Numbered from the stretch's first letter, positions 7,986 through 14,431 are shown. The stretch: 16,611 nt of DNA from Rubrolithibacter danxiaensis (GCF_047272945.1 NZ_JBKOPS010000021.1:1-16611), one strand, 5' to 3'. The notes: a model not told the origin generated them from the sequence alone. Made by a program: numbers and translations.

Positions 7986-8050
7986 TGACCCCGCTGAGGC
8001 TCGAACTCAGGACCCACAGATTAAGAGTCTGTTGCTCTACCAACTGAGCT
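7986..8050. other. Presumed attachment-site repeat of the integrated element
   Basis: Homology to tRNA-Lys stops sharply after residue A9 (8050), and the sequence beyond it toward the integrase is unrelated. This 65-bp stretch is the expected size for the direct repeat produced when a tRNA-targeting integrase inserts. The matching copy, with an intact 5' acceptor strand, should lie at the other element end outside the window. Which part is the crossover core cannot be seen from one end. Confidence 0.6.
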
Positions 8051-8058
8051 CCAACTAG
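7986..8058 (-). tRNA. tRNA-Lys (CTT) with lost 5' acceptor strand
   Basis: Reading the minus strand, the D-arm (stem GCTC/GAGC, loop AGTTGGTA), anticodon arm (ACAGA/TCTGT, loop CTCTTAA with anticodon CTT at 8025-8023), a 5-nt variable loop, T-arm (CTGAG/CTCAG, loop TTCGAGC) and 3' acceptor strand CGGGGTC plus discriminator A (7993-7986) are all well formed. No CCA is encoded. The expected 5' acceptor strand GACCCCG and U8 are absent. Positions 8058-8051 read CTAGTTGG, which pairs with at most three or four of seven positions including wobbles, and base 8 is G. The gene therefore probably makes no functional tRNA. I read it as the truncated repeat left at the integrase end of an element inserted in tRNA-Lys. 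Confidence 0.8.
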
Positions 8059-8085
8059 AAGGCCGTTTTTAGGTATTATAAAGAA

Positions 8086-8109
8086 AAACGTGTCACTAAA
8101 CGTGTCACT
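8086..8109 (+). repeat. Perfect 2 x 12-bp tandem repeat upstream of the integrase
   Basis: AAACGTGTCACT occurs twice without a gap (8086-8097 and 8098-8109), ending 2 bp before the integrase ATG and about 36 bp from the tRNA remnant. Position and unit size would fit integrase arm-type sites or an autoregulatory operator. The function is inferred only. Confidence 0.8.
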
Positions 8110-8111
8110 TT

Positions 8112-9269
8112 ATGATTTATACTGAACCTAGAATTGTTGCGACAAATGATTTAAAAAAACGAAGTTATGTAATTTTTTATTTAAACGAAGAGCGAATAAG
8201 GGAATTCAATGGTAGAAATATTGGTCTAGATATCTACCCAAACAGAGCGAAAAGTTTAGAAGAGAGAGGTCAGCTTTTAAGAAAATTGGAATTTGAACTT
8301 CGTAAAGCTTTAGAAGCAAACTTATACCCTACCACCAAAAAAACATTTACCCTTAAAAAAGAGAAAGTGATTGCACTCACTGACAAGGTAATTCTTACAA
8401 GCAGTCAAATATTAGAAAAGGCACTTCGCAAGAAAATTGAAAGCAATCTTAGTAAATCATATAAGCGAAATCTAAAGAGCGTCCATAAAAGCTTTATTAA
8501 GTTCTTAACCGAGGATGAATTAAATGAAAGTATTCGGTGCATTTCCACATCAAGAATAGAAGAATTTTTATCCCAATTTAATACATCAGGTACCTATTAT
8601 ATGACTCAAAGAAGGCATTTAGGAGTACTTTTTTCAGCAGCAGGAAAAGAAATTGGAGAAAAATTAATAATTGTACATGAATCAGAAACACGGAGAAGTA
8701 AGGCTAGACTACATAAAATATATGAAAAGGATCAAATCAAACCAATCTTACAGTTTCTTAAAGAAAATCATTATAATCTTTATCTCTGTTGTTTACTCAC
8801 CTATGGATGCTTCTTAAGACCTCATGAAGAGGTAAGAAAGCTTTTTGGCTTTCATTTCAAAAAGGACTTTACAGAAATACATCTTTCTGGTGATGAAAAT
8901 AAGGGTGGAAAGGTGCGGGTAGTATTCATACCAGACTACGTTAGAAAGGTGTTGCTTGAGAGATTTAAAAATATAAGTCCGAATGTAAATCTTTTTACCC
9001 TGACAACTCAAGTTTTTAATGAGTACTACTTTAGTACAGCATGGAAACGAATGTGGCACAAAATGTTAAAAAAAGGTTTAGTTCAAGTTAATCAGACCCC
9101 CTATTCATTTCGTCATACTGCAGCAGTTAATGTTTATAAAAAGACTAAGGATATTCACTTACTTCGAGAGCTTTTAGGGCATAGTGATATGATAGTAACA
9201 ATGAAGTATCTGCGAGGACTTGGAGAAGTTAATCAAGAATATCTGAAAGACTCACTTCCAGAATTGTAA
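8112..9269 (+). CDS. Tyrosine recombinase / integrase
   Basis: A 385-aa phage-type integrase. Residues about 1-90 form an N-terminal arm-type DNA-binding region, about 95-190 the SAM-like core-binding domain (ILEKALRKKIESNLSKSYKRN onward), and about 205-385 the catalytic domain. The catalytic set is Arg236 (FLRPHEE), a Lys in KGGK (264 or 267), Arg334 in YSFRHT (the usual first His of HxxR is Tyr331), His357 (LLGHSD) and the nucleophile Tyr366 (MKYLRG). It would cut and rejoin DNA at the tRNA-Lys attachment site and drive integration and excision. It is transcribed away from the tRNA remnant and is the first gene of the element. The length is usual for Bacteroidetes element integrases, and it appears intact. 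Confidence 0.93.
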   Translation: MIYTEPRIVATNDLKKRSYVIFYLNEERIREFNGRNIGLDIYPNRAKSLEERGQLLRKLEFELRKALEANLYPTTKKTFTLKKEKVIALTDKVILTSSQILEKALRKKIESNLSKSYKRNLKSVHKSFIKFLTEDELNESIRCISTSRIEEFLSQFNTSGTYYMTQRRHLGVLFSAAGKEIGEKLIIVHESETRRSKARLHKIYEKDQIKPILQFLKENHYNLYLCCLLTYGCFLRPHEEVRKLFGFHFKKDFTEIHLSGDENKGGKVRVVFIPDYVRKVLLERFKNISPNVNLFTLTTQVFNEYYFSTAWKRMWHKMLKKGLVQVNQTPYSFRHTAAVNVYKKTKDIHLLRELLGHSDMIVTMKYLRGLGEVNQEYLKDSLPEL

Positions 9270-9305
9270 CTTCGCTCAGCAGCGGAGTAACTATTTACTT
9301 CGCTG
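9266..9305 (+). promoter_or_regulatory. Two mutually exclusive hairpins just after the integrase
   Basis: Segment 9280-9291 (CAGCGGAGTAAC) can pair upstream with 9266-9276 (GTAACTTCGCT, 4-nt loop) or downstream with 9295-9305 (TTACTTCGCTG, 4-nt loop). Each stem has about 11 positions with one wobble or mismatch. The second hairpin is followed by a weak T-rich stretch. It could act as an attenuator, a weak terminator or an mRNA-stability element between integrase and the next gene. Confidence 0.45.
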
Positions 9306-9342
9306 TTGCTATTTTAGCTGTTTAATAATATTAAGTATCAGT

Positions 9343-10419
9343 ATGCAAGAGAATCAACACTATGCCTTCCAAATTCAATTAAGTAAAGAGTTCTTAATTT
9401 GGACTCACTCCCACAGACTCATAGATAACGTGAGTCTAGATGGAGATAGCTGGGAAGATTTAGAACCCTTTAATTTCGCTGGTAGGTTTGGAACGCAATT
9501 TACTTCTGTTGATCAAATCCAGAATTTCCATAAAGCCTTTAACAATCTGTTAGCTAGAAAATCTATTGATTATAAACATAAGCCCTCTCTGCTATACTTC
9601 ATTTTATTTTTTGATCAGGATACGGAACAGCAAAGTATAGAACGTAATAATAGTAATAGAATGAAGGATTATGCCAACTTCCTATCTGATCTATACATTC
9701 AGGGTATTAACGACATTAAGAGAATGTCAAAGAAGAATGACTATACAGCAGTTCATGATCCATATACGAAAGAGTTATTCTTTGCAAAGAACCATCTAGT
9801 TGATTCAATGGAGATGGAGGACCTTATAGTTTATGTACCTGATAAAAAGCATTCAGATGATATAGTAAAGTATTTAAGAATTACTATAGGAAAACATGAG
9901 GCTTATGTTCCAAAAGAAATGCGACTATCCTTACTTAGTAGTACAGTAATAAAAAATACTTTGGGAGAAACTATACAGACATTAGACTTTCCTTTTTCCA
10001 TACATTATCAGCTTTTAAAATATACTGTTAATACTATGATGAAAGAGCTTAAAAAAGGAGATGAGGAATTCTATAACCTATTTCAAGATGAAGAGATCAG
10101 TGTAGAAGAAGAACTTAGGAAGAGGTATAAGCCCTATAAAAAGCATAAGATCAGTAATGTTAGGCCACTAAGTAAATTGGGTATTGTAATTACTGATTAT
10201 ATAAGCGAGAATAGGGTTCTGAAAACGAAGACTGATATAGCTGACTTCCTCTGGGAATACTTTGCATTATTCAAAGCCTATGAGCTACCTAAAGTATCAG
10301 TATTACCTACTTCTTACAGTGAGTTACGAAACTTTTATATTCAAAACGGAATAACAAAAGAGTCTGTAAGGCTGATTATGAAAAACGCTCATATAATCTT
10401 TCCATTGGAAAACCACTAG
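9343..10419 (+). CDS. Element-encoded protein of unknown function (358 aa)
   Basis: I do not recognise this 358-aa protein. It is soluble and rich in Lys, Asp and Glu, with no signal peptide or membrane segment. Visible parts are an N-terminal region with aromatic residues (KEFLIWTHSHRLIDNVSLDG, about 15-34), a central strand-rich part (EDLIVYVPDKKHSD, about 159-172) and a helical C-terminal third. In that third, SKLGIVITDYISE and TKTDIADFLWEYFALFKAY (about 280-315) could be a winged-helix-like DNA-binding region, as in element regulators; this is only an inference. It lies 73 bp after the integrase on the same strand, which suggests a role in excision, replication or regulation of the element. 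Composition is as AT-rich as the rest of the element. Confidence 0.75.
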   Translation: MQENQHYAFQIQLSKEFLIWTHSHRLIDNVSLDGDSWEDLEPFNFAGRFGTQFTSVDQIQNFHKAFNNLLARKSIDYKHKPSLLYFILFFDQDTEQQSIERNNSNRMKDYANFLSDLYIQGINDIKRMSKKNDYTAVHDPYTKELFFAKNHLVDSMEMEDLIVYVPDKKHSDDIVKYLRITIGKHEAYVPKEMRLSLLSSTVIKNTLGETIQTLDFPFSIHYQLLKYTVNTMMKELKKGDEEFYNLFQDEEISVEEELRKRYKPYKKHKISNVRPLSKLGIVITDYISENRVLKTKTDIADFLWEYFALFKAYELPKVSVLPTSYSELRNFYIQNGITKESVRLIMKNAHIIFPLENH

Positions 10420-10674
10420 CAGTTGGGGATTTTTAGTTTTCAAAAGATATTAGAAATTTACACAATTTAAAATTATTCTACTTCATTATAAGATAGTTAT
10501 CTTCCTTCTCTCATTTATTTTTATCGTTACTGCTTATCAAATAATCCCCAATCCTCCTTTGCACCATTCCAACGCAACTGAGTAAAGTAGCTACAGCATA
10601 AAAAACTTTATTAGTTGTATGGTTTGGGTTAATGTGCCACCCAGAAACGGCATTAAATCATTAATATTAAAAGA
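10420..10674. other. Intergenic with a long-range inverted repeat
   Basis: This 255-bp AT-rich gap precedes the 135-aa gene. It holds a 9-bp inverted repeat, TTGGGGATT (10423-10431) and AATCCCCAA (10543-10551), 111 bp apart. I see no ORF, no exact promoter and no T-run hairpin. An origin or regulatory function is possible but unsupported. Confidence 0.35.
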
Positions 10675-11082
10675 ATGGAAAATCCATTTCAAAAGAACAA
10701 AAAGGAGGATTTCAACAAATCTCCAAAACAAAATTTAAGAGTTATAAACGCCCAAAATTTCTTTGGCAAGGATGGGTACGATGAAAAACACAGCTTTCTA
10801 ACTTGGGGAGAAAACTCAAGAGATCCAGATGTGGCACAGGTAGCTAAGTTCTGCTTATTAGCAAAAGCAGGGTGTAAAATAATAAATACGTCCACAGAAC
10901 GAATAGATGAGGGCTCAATACCTTATAAATATATTATCTTCCTTCGATCATCACAATCCAATGATGGAACAAAGTTAGTCCTTAATGGTCCATGGAGAAA
11001 AGTTTTGGAAGATTATCAAGATGGATTAATCAAAATCGATTTCACACTTGATGAATTAGTTGAAGAAGCAAGAAAACCTTAA
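10675..11082 (+). CDS. Small element-encoded protein of unknown function (135 aa)
   Basis: I do not recognise this 135-aa protein. The first 20 residues are Lys/Asn/Gln-rich and probably disordered (MENPFQKNKKEDFNKS). A compact domain follows with HSFLTWGENSRDPD (about 39-52), a VAKFCLLAKAGCKII helix-strand (about 56-70) and a strand block YKYIIFLRSS. It ends in an acidic helix (FTLDELVEEARKP). There is no signal or membrane segment. It lies between the 358-aa unknown and the helicase-like gene on the same strand, and is closed by a strong terminator 18 bp after its stop, so it may be expressed separately from the helicase. A small DNA-binding or accessory factor is plausible but cannot be shown. 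Confidence 0.7.
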   Translation: MENPFQKNKKEDFNKSPKQNLRVINAQNFFGKDGYDEKHSFLTWGENSRDPDVAQVAKFCLLAKAGCKIINTSTERIDEGSIPYKYIIFLRSSQSNDGTKLVLNGPWRKVLEDYQDGLIKIDFTLDELVEEARKP

Positions 11083-11099
11083 CTAACTCTAATTTGTGG

Positions 11100-11130
11100 T
11101 GCCAGGGTAACTCCTGGCATCTTTCTTTTT
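11100..11130 (+). terminator. Rho-independent terminator before the helicase-like gene
   Basis: A perfect 7-bp stem TGCCAGG/CCTGGCA (11100-11106 and 11113-11119, 6-nt loop) is followed by TCTTTCTTTTT. It ends 26 nt before the ATG at 11157 of the next gene on the same strand. It is a good terminator for the 135-aa gene and a possible control point for the helicase-like gene. Confidence 0.75.
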
Positions 11131-11156
11131 ATACACTACATTATAATCTTCATTTT

Positions 11157-12974
11157 ATGCAAAAGAGACTTACAGAAGTAGTGATAGATATTGCAATAAA
11201 TCAGTATTTATCAGATATAGAACCATTTAAAACTATTGGAATTCCATCTAATACTATTGTCAATAAAACCTTACCTGGGTTAGGAGCAACTACATGGGAG
11301 ATCCTTTATAAACGTGATAGCATATGTGTTCTTCCTAACGTACCAGCGATAAAAGGCAAATTAAAGAAGCACCCTAACATTCTTGGAGTATATAAAGGAG
11401 TAGATAAGTCCGAAGTGGATGCTTACCTTAAATCCCCGGTTACTCCTAAGAAAATACTTTGTACTCCAGAAGGATATATTGATAAGGTAAAACCAGTACT
11501 AGAAGCAAACCACCATTACAAATTATATAATGACTTCTTCTTACTGCTAGACGAATGTGATAAGTTGGTAACTGATGTGGATTACAGAGGTAAAATTACT
11601 GCTCCAATTAAAGATTTCTTTCTATTCGATAAAAAGGCTATGATCTCTGCTACCGTGTTGATTCCATCACATAAGCAGCTTTATACTCAAGGATTTTCAG
11701 TTTTAACAGTCAAGCCCACATTTGACTACAGGAAACCTATTGCCATCATTAATACAAACAATATCATAGCCACGGTGGCCGAAGTATTGAGTAAACCCAG
11801 AACTAACCCACTTTTTATCTTTCTAAACTCTACAGATACTATTCATGCTATTATTAAATTGCTTAATATAGAAGTAGAGAGTAAAGTATTTTGTGCAGAA
11901 GACAGCGTAAAGAAGTTAAGCCTTTTAGGGTTTGAAGAAGCATATTCTGATTTAGATCTGTTCGATAAATTCAATTTCTTCACAGGACGTTTCTTTTCTT
12001 CTTTAGATATTGATCTGGACTACAAACCCGATGTAGTAATGATAACAGATGTTTACCTGGCTAAACATTCCATTTTAGACCCAATAACGGAATCAGTACA
12101 AATCTGCGGAAGGTTTAGAAATGGCATTGGCGAAGTTACACATATTACAAATTTCAATAGTAATCTGTCAAGTAAGAGTGAAAACGGAGCCAGAGAATAT
12201 TTAAACGGTGGCTATTCTGCTTATTCAGATATTTCAGTTAAGATTAAAACATCTCAAAACGAAGGTGAAGTTGCCACTTATAAGCAAGCGATAGCGAATG
12301 TTGAAATGCTTAAATACATTGACGACCAGGAGGAGTTAGACCCATTCATGGTAGATAATTTCGTGAGTGAAGAGCGAGTGAAGGGATATTACCAAGCTAG
12401 TATTAATTTAGTAAATGCTTATGATGCTTCTTCACATTTTGATATTTACCTCACTCAACATCGATCAACTGTCAGTGATGAAGATAATATGCGGTTAATG
12501 AATGCAAAAAACAAAACTTTACTTATAGAAGCGGTGTCAACTCTCTTGCAAAAGTATAATACTCCAGTTCCTGAAGGAACCTTTTTATTTTATGACCCTC
12601 AAACTGAAATTAATAAGTTGAAGGAGAAATATAAGGAAATTTATGAAGCTTATGAATTATTGGGGTATAAAGGCTTGGTAGAACTTGAATTTAACAAAAC
12701 AGCTGTTAAAGCTGCAGTAAAGAAAGCCTTAAAGGAAAAGATGATACATAATCCAGCGATGGTATCAGAAATTCATTTAAAATTTGAGAGCGGTGAAGTT
12801 TATCAAGAATCACAAGTCTCCAACGTACTGGCAGAGATTTACACGCAGTATAAGGTTAATTTCAAGGTTGCGGCTTCACATATCCTAAGATATTTTAATG
12901 GTCACCGGACATCTGAAAATAATGTTAAAGCTTATATGTTGAAAAGTCCAATCAATTCTACGCAGATAGATTGA
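11157..12974 (+). CDS. SF2-helicase-like ATPase with lysine-less P-loop
   Basis: A 605-aa protein (from ATG 11157) with the layout of superfamily-2 helicases. It has a P-loop-like PGLGATT (40-46) where the Walker A lysine is replaced by Ala, motif II LLLLDECD (129-135, a DExD box), motif III SAT (164-166), a motif-V-like segment FFTGRFFSSLDIDL (275-288) and motif VI QICGRFRNG (315-323, arginine finger region). The C-terminal half is a long helical, Lys/Glu-rich extension. Proteins with a similar GATT loop occur in Bacteroidetes mobile elements as far as I recall; their biochemistry is not known to me. A role in element replication or transfer is inferred. An earlier in-frame ATG at 11094 is rejected because the terminator hairpin would then lie inside the gene. 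Confidence 0.8.
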   Translation: MQKRLTEVVIDIAINQYLSDIEPFKTIGIPSNTIVNKTLPGLGATTWEILYKRDSICVLPNVPAIKGKLKKHPNILGVYKGVDKSEVDAYLKSPVTPKKILCTPEGYIDKVKPVLEANHHYKLYNDFFLLLDECDKLVTDVDYRGKITAPIKDFFLFDKKAMISATVLIPSHKQLYTQGFSVLTVKPTFDYRKPIAIINTNNIIATVAEVLSKPRTNPLFIFLNSTDTIHAIIKLLNIEVESKVFCAEDSVKKLSLLGFEEAYSDLDLFDKFNFFTGRFFSSLDIDLDYKPDVVMITDVYLAKHSILDPITESVQICGRFRNGIGEVTHITNFNSNLSSKSENGAREYLNGGYSAYSDISVKIKTSQNEGEVATYKQAIANVEMLKYIDDQEELDPFMVDNFVSEERVKGYYQASINLVNAYDASSHFDIYLTQHRSTVSDEDNMRLMNAKNKTLLIEAVSTLLQKYNTPVPEGTFLFYDPQTEINKLKEKYKEIYEAYELLGYKGLVELEFNKTAVKAAVKKALKEKMIHNPAMVSEIHLKFESGEVYQESQVSNVLAEIYTQYKVNFKVAASHILRYFNGHRTSENNVKAYMLKSPINSTQID

Positions 12975-13045
12975 TAGATAATCCAAGAATATCGAAAAAT
13001 AGACTTTTAAAGGGGTCGTTAAATTCCTTGGATTAAAACTTTATT

Positions 13046-13080
13046 AAAGAGATATCTATTCAGATGTCTCTTTTTTATTT
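13046..13080 (+). terminator. Rho-independent terminator of the helicase-like gene
   Basis: A 10-bp stem (AAAGAGATAT with ATGTCTCTTT, one G-U pair; arms 13046-13055 and 13064-13073, 8-nt loop) is followed by TTTTTTATTT. It lies 71 bp after the helicase stop. Confidence 0.75.
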
Positions 13081-13228
13081 TAAAAGCTACCCTATTACCT
13101 CTACACATTGCTGTGCAAATCCTTATACATTCTTTAAAAGCTAAAGCAGTTGGCATATAACTTGTAAAAGAAGGGTAAAAACAATCCCTTCTAAGAAGGT
13201 CTATCATATACTTGGTTACGTGTTGAGC

Positions 13229-13258
13229 AAATCCCTTACTGATTAGTAAGGGATTTTT
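13229..13258 (+). terminator. Strong hairpin terminator, possibly bidirectional
   Basis: A perfect 12-bp stem AAATCCCTTACT/AGTAAGGGATTT (13229-13240 and 13245-13256) with a GATT loop, followed on the plus strand by a T-run and GATTTT. On the minus strand the T-run is shorter, but it lies 25 bp past the stop of the membrane protein gene at 13283, so it may serve both directions. Confidence 0.7.
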
Positions 13259-13282
13259 GATTTTAACCGAAACAGAGAGGTT

Positions 13283-13720
13283 CTAACTAAGATTATCTCT
13301 TACCCACTTACCAAAATCCTTATAATAAACTGTATCACTTTCAACTTTTAACCAAGCTTGTTTAAAGGCAGGTTTCTTTAGAGCAAACGCTATTCCTTCT
13401 TCCCAATCCTTCCATGTTTCCTGTCCGATTAACCCCTTTTTTGCAAGATCATATTCCTCGCTACATAAATCAAAATATGCTCTCATATACCTCATAGTTT
13501 TATTATAGATAATTCTATCCAATTTCTTGAAGTCAAAGTCGCATTCATTGATATTTTCAGGAAAGTTCAATATGATTTCTTGATATCTCTTAGTATAATC
13601 TGTATAAAATGTTAACTCCATTTGTTTTCTTAACATTGAAACTTCCCTTGCATTATTGTAAATCGTCCATATTAGAGCTATGATTGTTACAAGAAGTATA
13701 AGTATATCTCCAGTATTCAT
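13283..13720 (-). CDS. Single-pass membrane protein of unknown function
   Basis: A 145-aa protein (start ATG 13720) with one N-terminal membrane helix (about residues 4-24, GDILILLVTIIALIWTIY), then a cytoplasmic helical domain of about 115 residues. Visible blocks are MLRKQMELTFYTDYTKRYQEIILNFPENI, a YMRAYFDLCSEEYDLAKKGLI block and ETWKDWEEGIAFALKKPAFKQAW. Proteins of this layout (helix anchor, Tyr-rich CSEEY block, WxxWxxGI block) are frequent hypotheticals in Bacteroidetes accessory regions; I know no function. An upstream ATG at 13759 would overlap the preceding gene by 29 bp and spoil the N-terminal anchor, so 13720 is preferred, leaving 10 nt to the previous stop. It is probably co-transcribed with the secreted Cys/His protein. 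Confidence 0.75.
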   Translation of the reverse strand: MNTGDILILLVTIIALIWTIYNNAREVSMLRKQMELTFYTDYTKRYQEIILNFPENINECDFDFKKLDRIIYNKTMRYMRAYFDLCSEEYDLAKKGLIGQETWKDWEEGIAFALKKPAFKQAWLKVESDTVYYKDFGKWVRDNLS

Positions 13721-13730
13721 ATTACCTCTT

Positions 13731-13973
13731 TTATGGTTTACAAACTTTACAAGGCTCATATCCGTCTTTAATTGCTTCTTTCTTAGATATGCTAATCTTG
13801 CTTTTGCTTAAGTAACGACAGCCATCTCTGTGGTACTTTGAGCCAGTTTTTGTGACGTAAACAGTAACATCTTTCTTAACAGATAATTCAGATTTAACAG
13901 GGTTATTCAAAGCGATTGATGGAGAAACGAGAAGGCTTAAACCTGTAATTAATAGTAATACGAGCTTTTTCAT
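13731..13973 (-). CDS. Small secreted Cys/His protein (putative zinc-binding domain)
   Basis: An 80-aa protein: a signal peptide (residues 1-21, MKKLVLLLITGLSLLVSPSIA), a short linker, then a compact domain with YVTKTGSKYHRDGCRYL (39-55) and GYEPCKVCKP (71-80). His48, Cys52, Cys75 and Cys78 could bind one zinc ion, as in the Ada-type zinc-binding fold. To my knowledge this YHRxGCRYL...GYxPCKxCKP module is often found at the C-terminus of secreted nucleases, including staphylococcal-type ones. Here it stands alone, about 800 bp from a nuclease gene on the same strand. It should act outside the cytoplasm. It is probably the first gene of a two-gene unit with the membrane protein that follows after 10 nt. 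Confidence 0.8.
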   Translation of the reverse strand: MKKLVLLLITGLSLLVSPSIALNNPVKSELSVKKDVTVYVTKTGSKYHRDGCRYLSKSKISISKKEAIKDGYEPCKVCKP

Positions 13974-13983
13974 AATTATTTAT

Positions 13984-14000
13984 TTAAGTTATTAACTTAA
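13984..14000. promoter_or_regulatory. 17-bp palindrome upstream of the secreted Cys/His gene
   Basis: TTAAGTTA-T-TAACTTAA is a perfect 8-bp inverted repeat about one base, 11 bp upstream of the start at 13973. A minus-strand TTTG (14006-14009) lies next to it with a weak TAAATAAA 19 nt downstream (13979-13986), so the palindrome would overlap the promoter spacer. It is a candidate operator; AT-rich context lowers the weight. Confidence 0.4.
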
Positions 14001-14185
14001 AGTTACAAAAAAATCGCTAAATACTCCTATTAAGCTTCTTTACTGTTGTAATAGCCAAGTACACTTAAAATGTTCAGCTTCTAAAAAATCAGCTCAAAAC
14101 AAATAGGATGCTAAGTGGTCTGCTTCTAACCTTATTTTTTAAAAGCTAACGTAATCAGGATAGAATTACTATTATTCAGGTTTTG

Positions 14186-14431
14186 TCATTTATACATATC
14201 TGATATGGATATGTTATTAAGATATACGTCTATTAGTTTTCGAGACTTAAAAGGTTTAAACCCCACTATCTTATTTTCTTCAGCATCATACTTTACTTCT
14301 ACAAAGAACTCGTCTATACAGTACAATTGGTATTTAAAAGCAGTATCTTCTCTGTTACCTATAAAAGTTCCATTCCAAACAGCATTTGCTTTGTCTGCGG
14401 TATTGAGAGAAATGAATTCGTATAACGTCAT
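14186..14431 (-). CDS. Small soluble hypothetical protein (81 aa)
   Basis: An 81-aa protein with no signal or membrane helix, beginning MTLYEFISLN. It has a mixed helix-strand pattern: a first helix (1-20), strands YQLYCIDEFFVEVKYD (34-49) and KIVGFKPFKS (54-63), and a final helix KLIDVYLNNISI. The same layout (MTLYEF...NLY...FYVEV...FKS..LLxPYL) is, as far as I recall, widespread in Bacteroidetes mobile elements without known function. Its ATG overlaps the stop of the 86-aa membrane protein gene by 4 nt (14428-14431), which suggests translational coupling as the last gene of the nuclease operon. The opposite-strand frame at 14205-14435 is its shadow. Confidence 0.75.
   Translation of the reverse strand: MTLYEFISLNTADKANAVWNGTFIGNREDTAFKYQLYCIDEFFVEVKYDAEENKIVGFKPFKSRKLIDVYLNNISISDMYK

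Larger units (their letters stand above)
12975..13282. other. 308-bp gene-free stretch with two hairpin terminators
   Basis: It holds the helicase terminator (13046-13080) and a second strong hairpin (13229-13258). Between them are a 7-bp hairpin (13169-13175 with 13186-13192) and two copies of TTTAAAAGCTA (13079-13089, 13133-13143). A 62-codon minus-strand frame (13207-13019) spans one terminator and looks non-coding. A small plus-strand RNA ending at 13258 is possible, but no promoter is visible. Confidence 0.5.

Noticed and set aside
8051..8058. Functional tRNA-Lys with an unusual acceptor stem
   Set aside because: Most acceptor positions are unpaired and universal U8 is G; this is not a tolerated variant but a replacement of the sequence.
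10423..10551. 9-bp inverted repeat 111 bp apart as a replication origin or transposon end
   Set aside because: Arms are short, there are no target duplications, iterons or transposase, and chance occurrence in AT-rich DNA is plausible.
11094..11156. Earlier ATG for the helicase-like gene
   Set aside because: It would put a clear terminator hairpin with T-tail inside the coding region; the 21 extra residues look like translated non-coding sequence.
13019..13207. 62-codon minus-strand frame
   Set aside because: It spans the helicase terminator, has odd composition (Cys/Arg-rich) and no start context or family resemblance.
13721..13759. Upstream ATG adding 13 residues to the single-pass membrane protein
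   Set aside because: It overlaps the preceding gene by 29 bp and places charged residues before the membrane anchor; the ATG at 13720 fits better.
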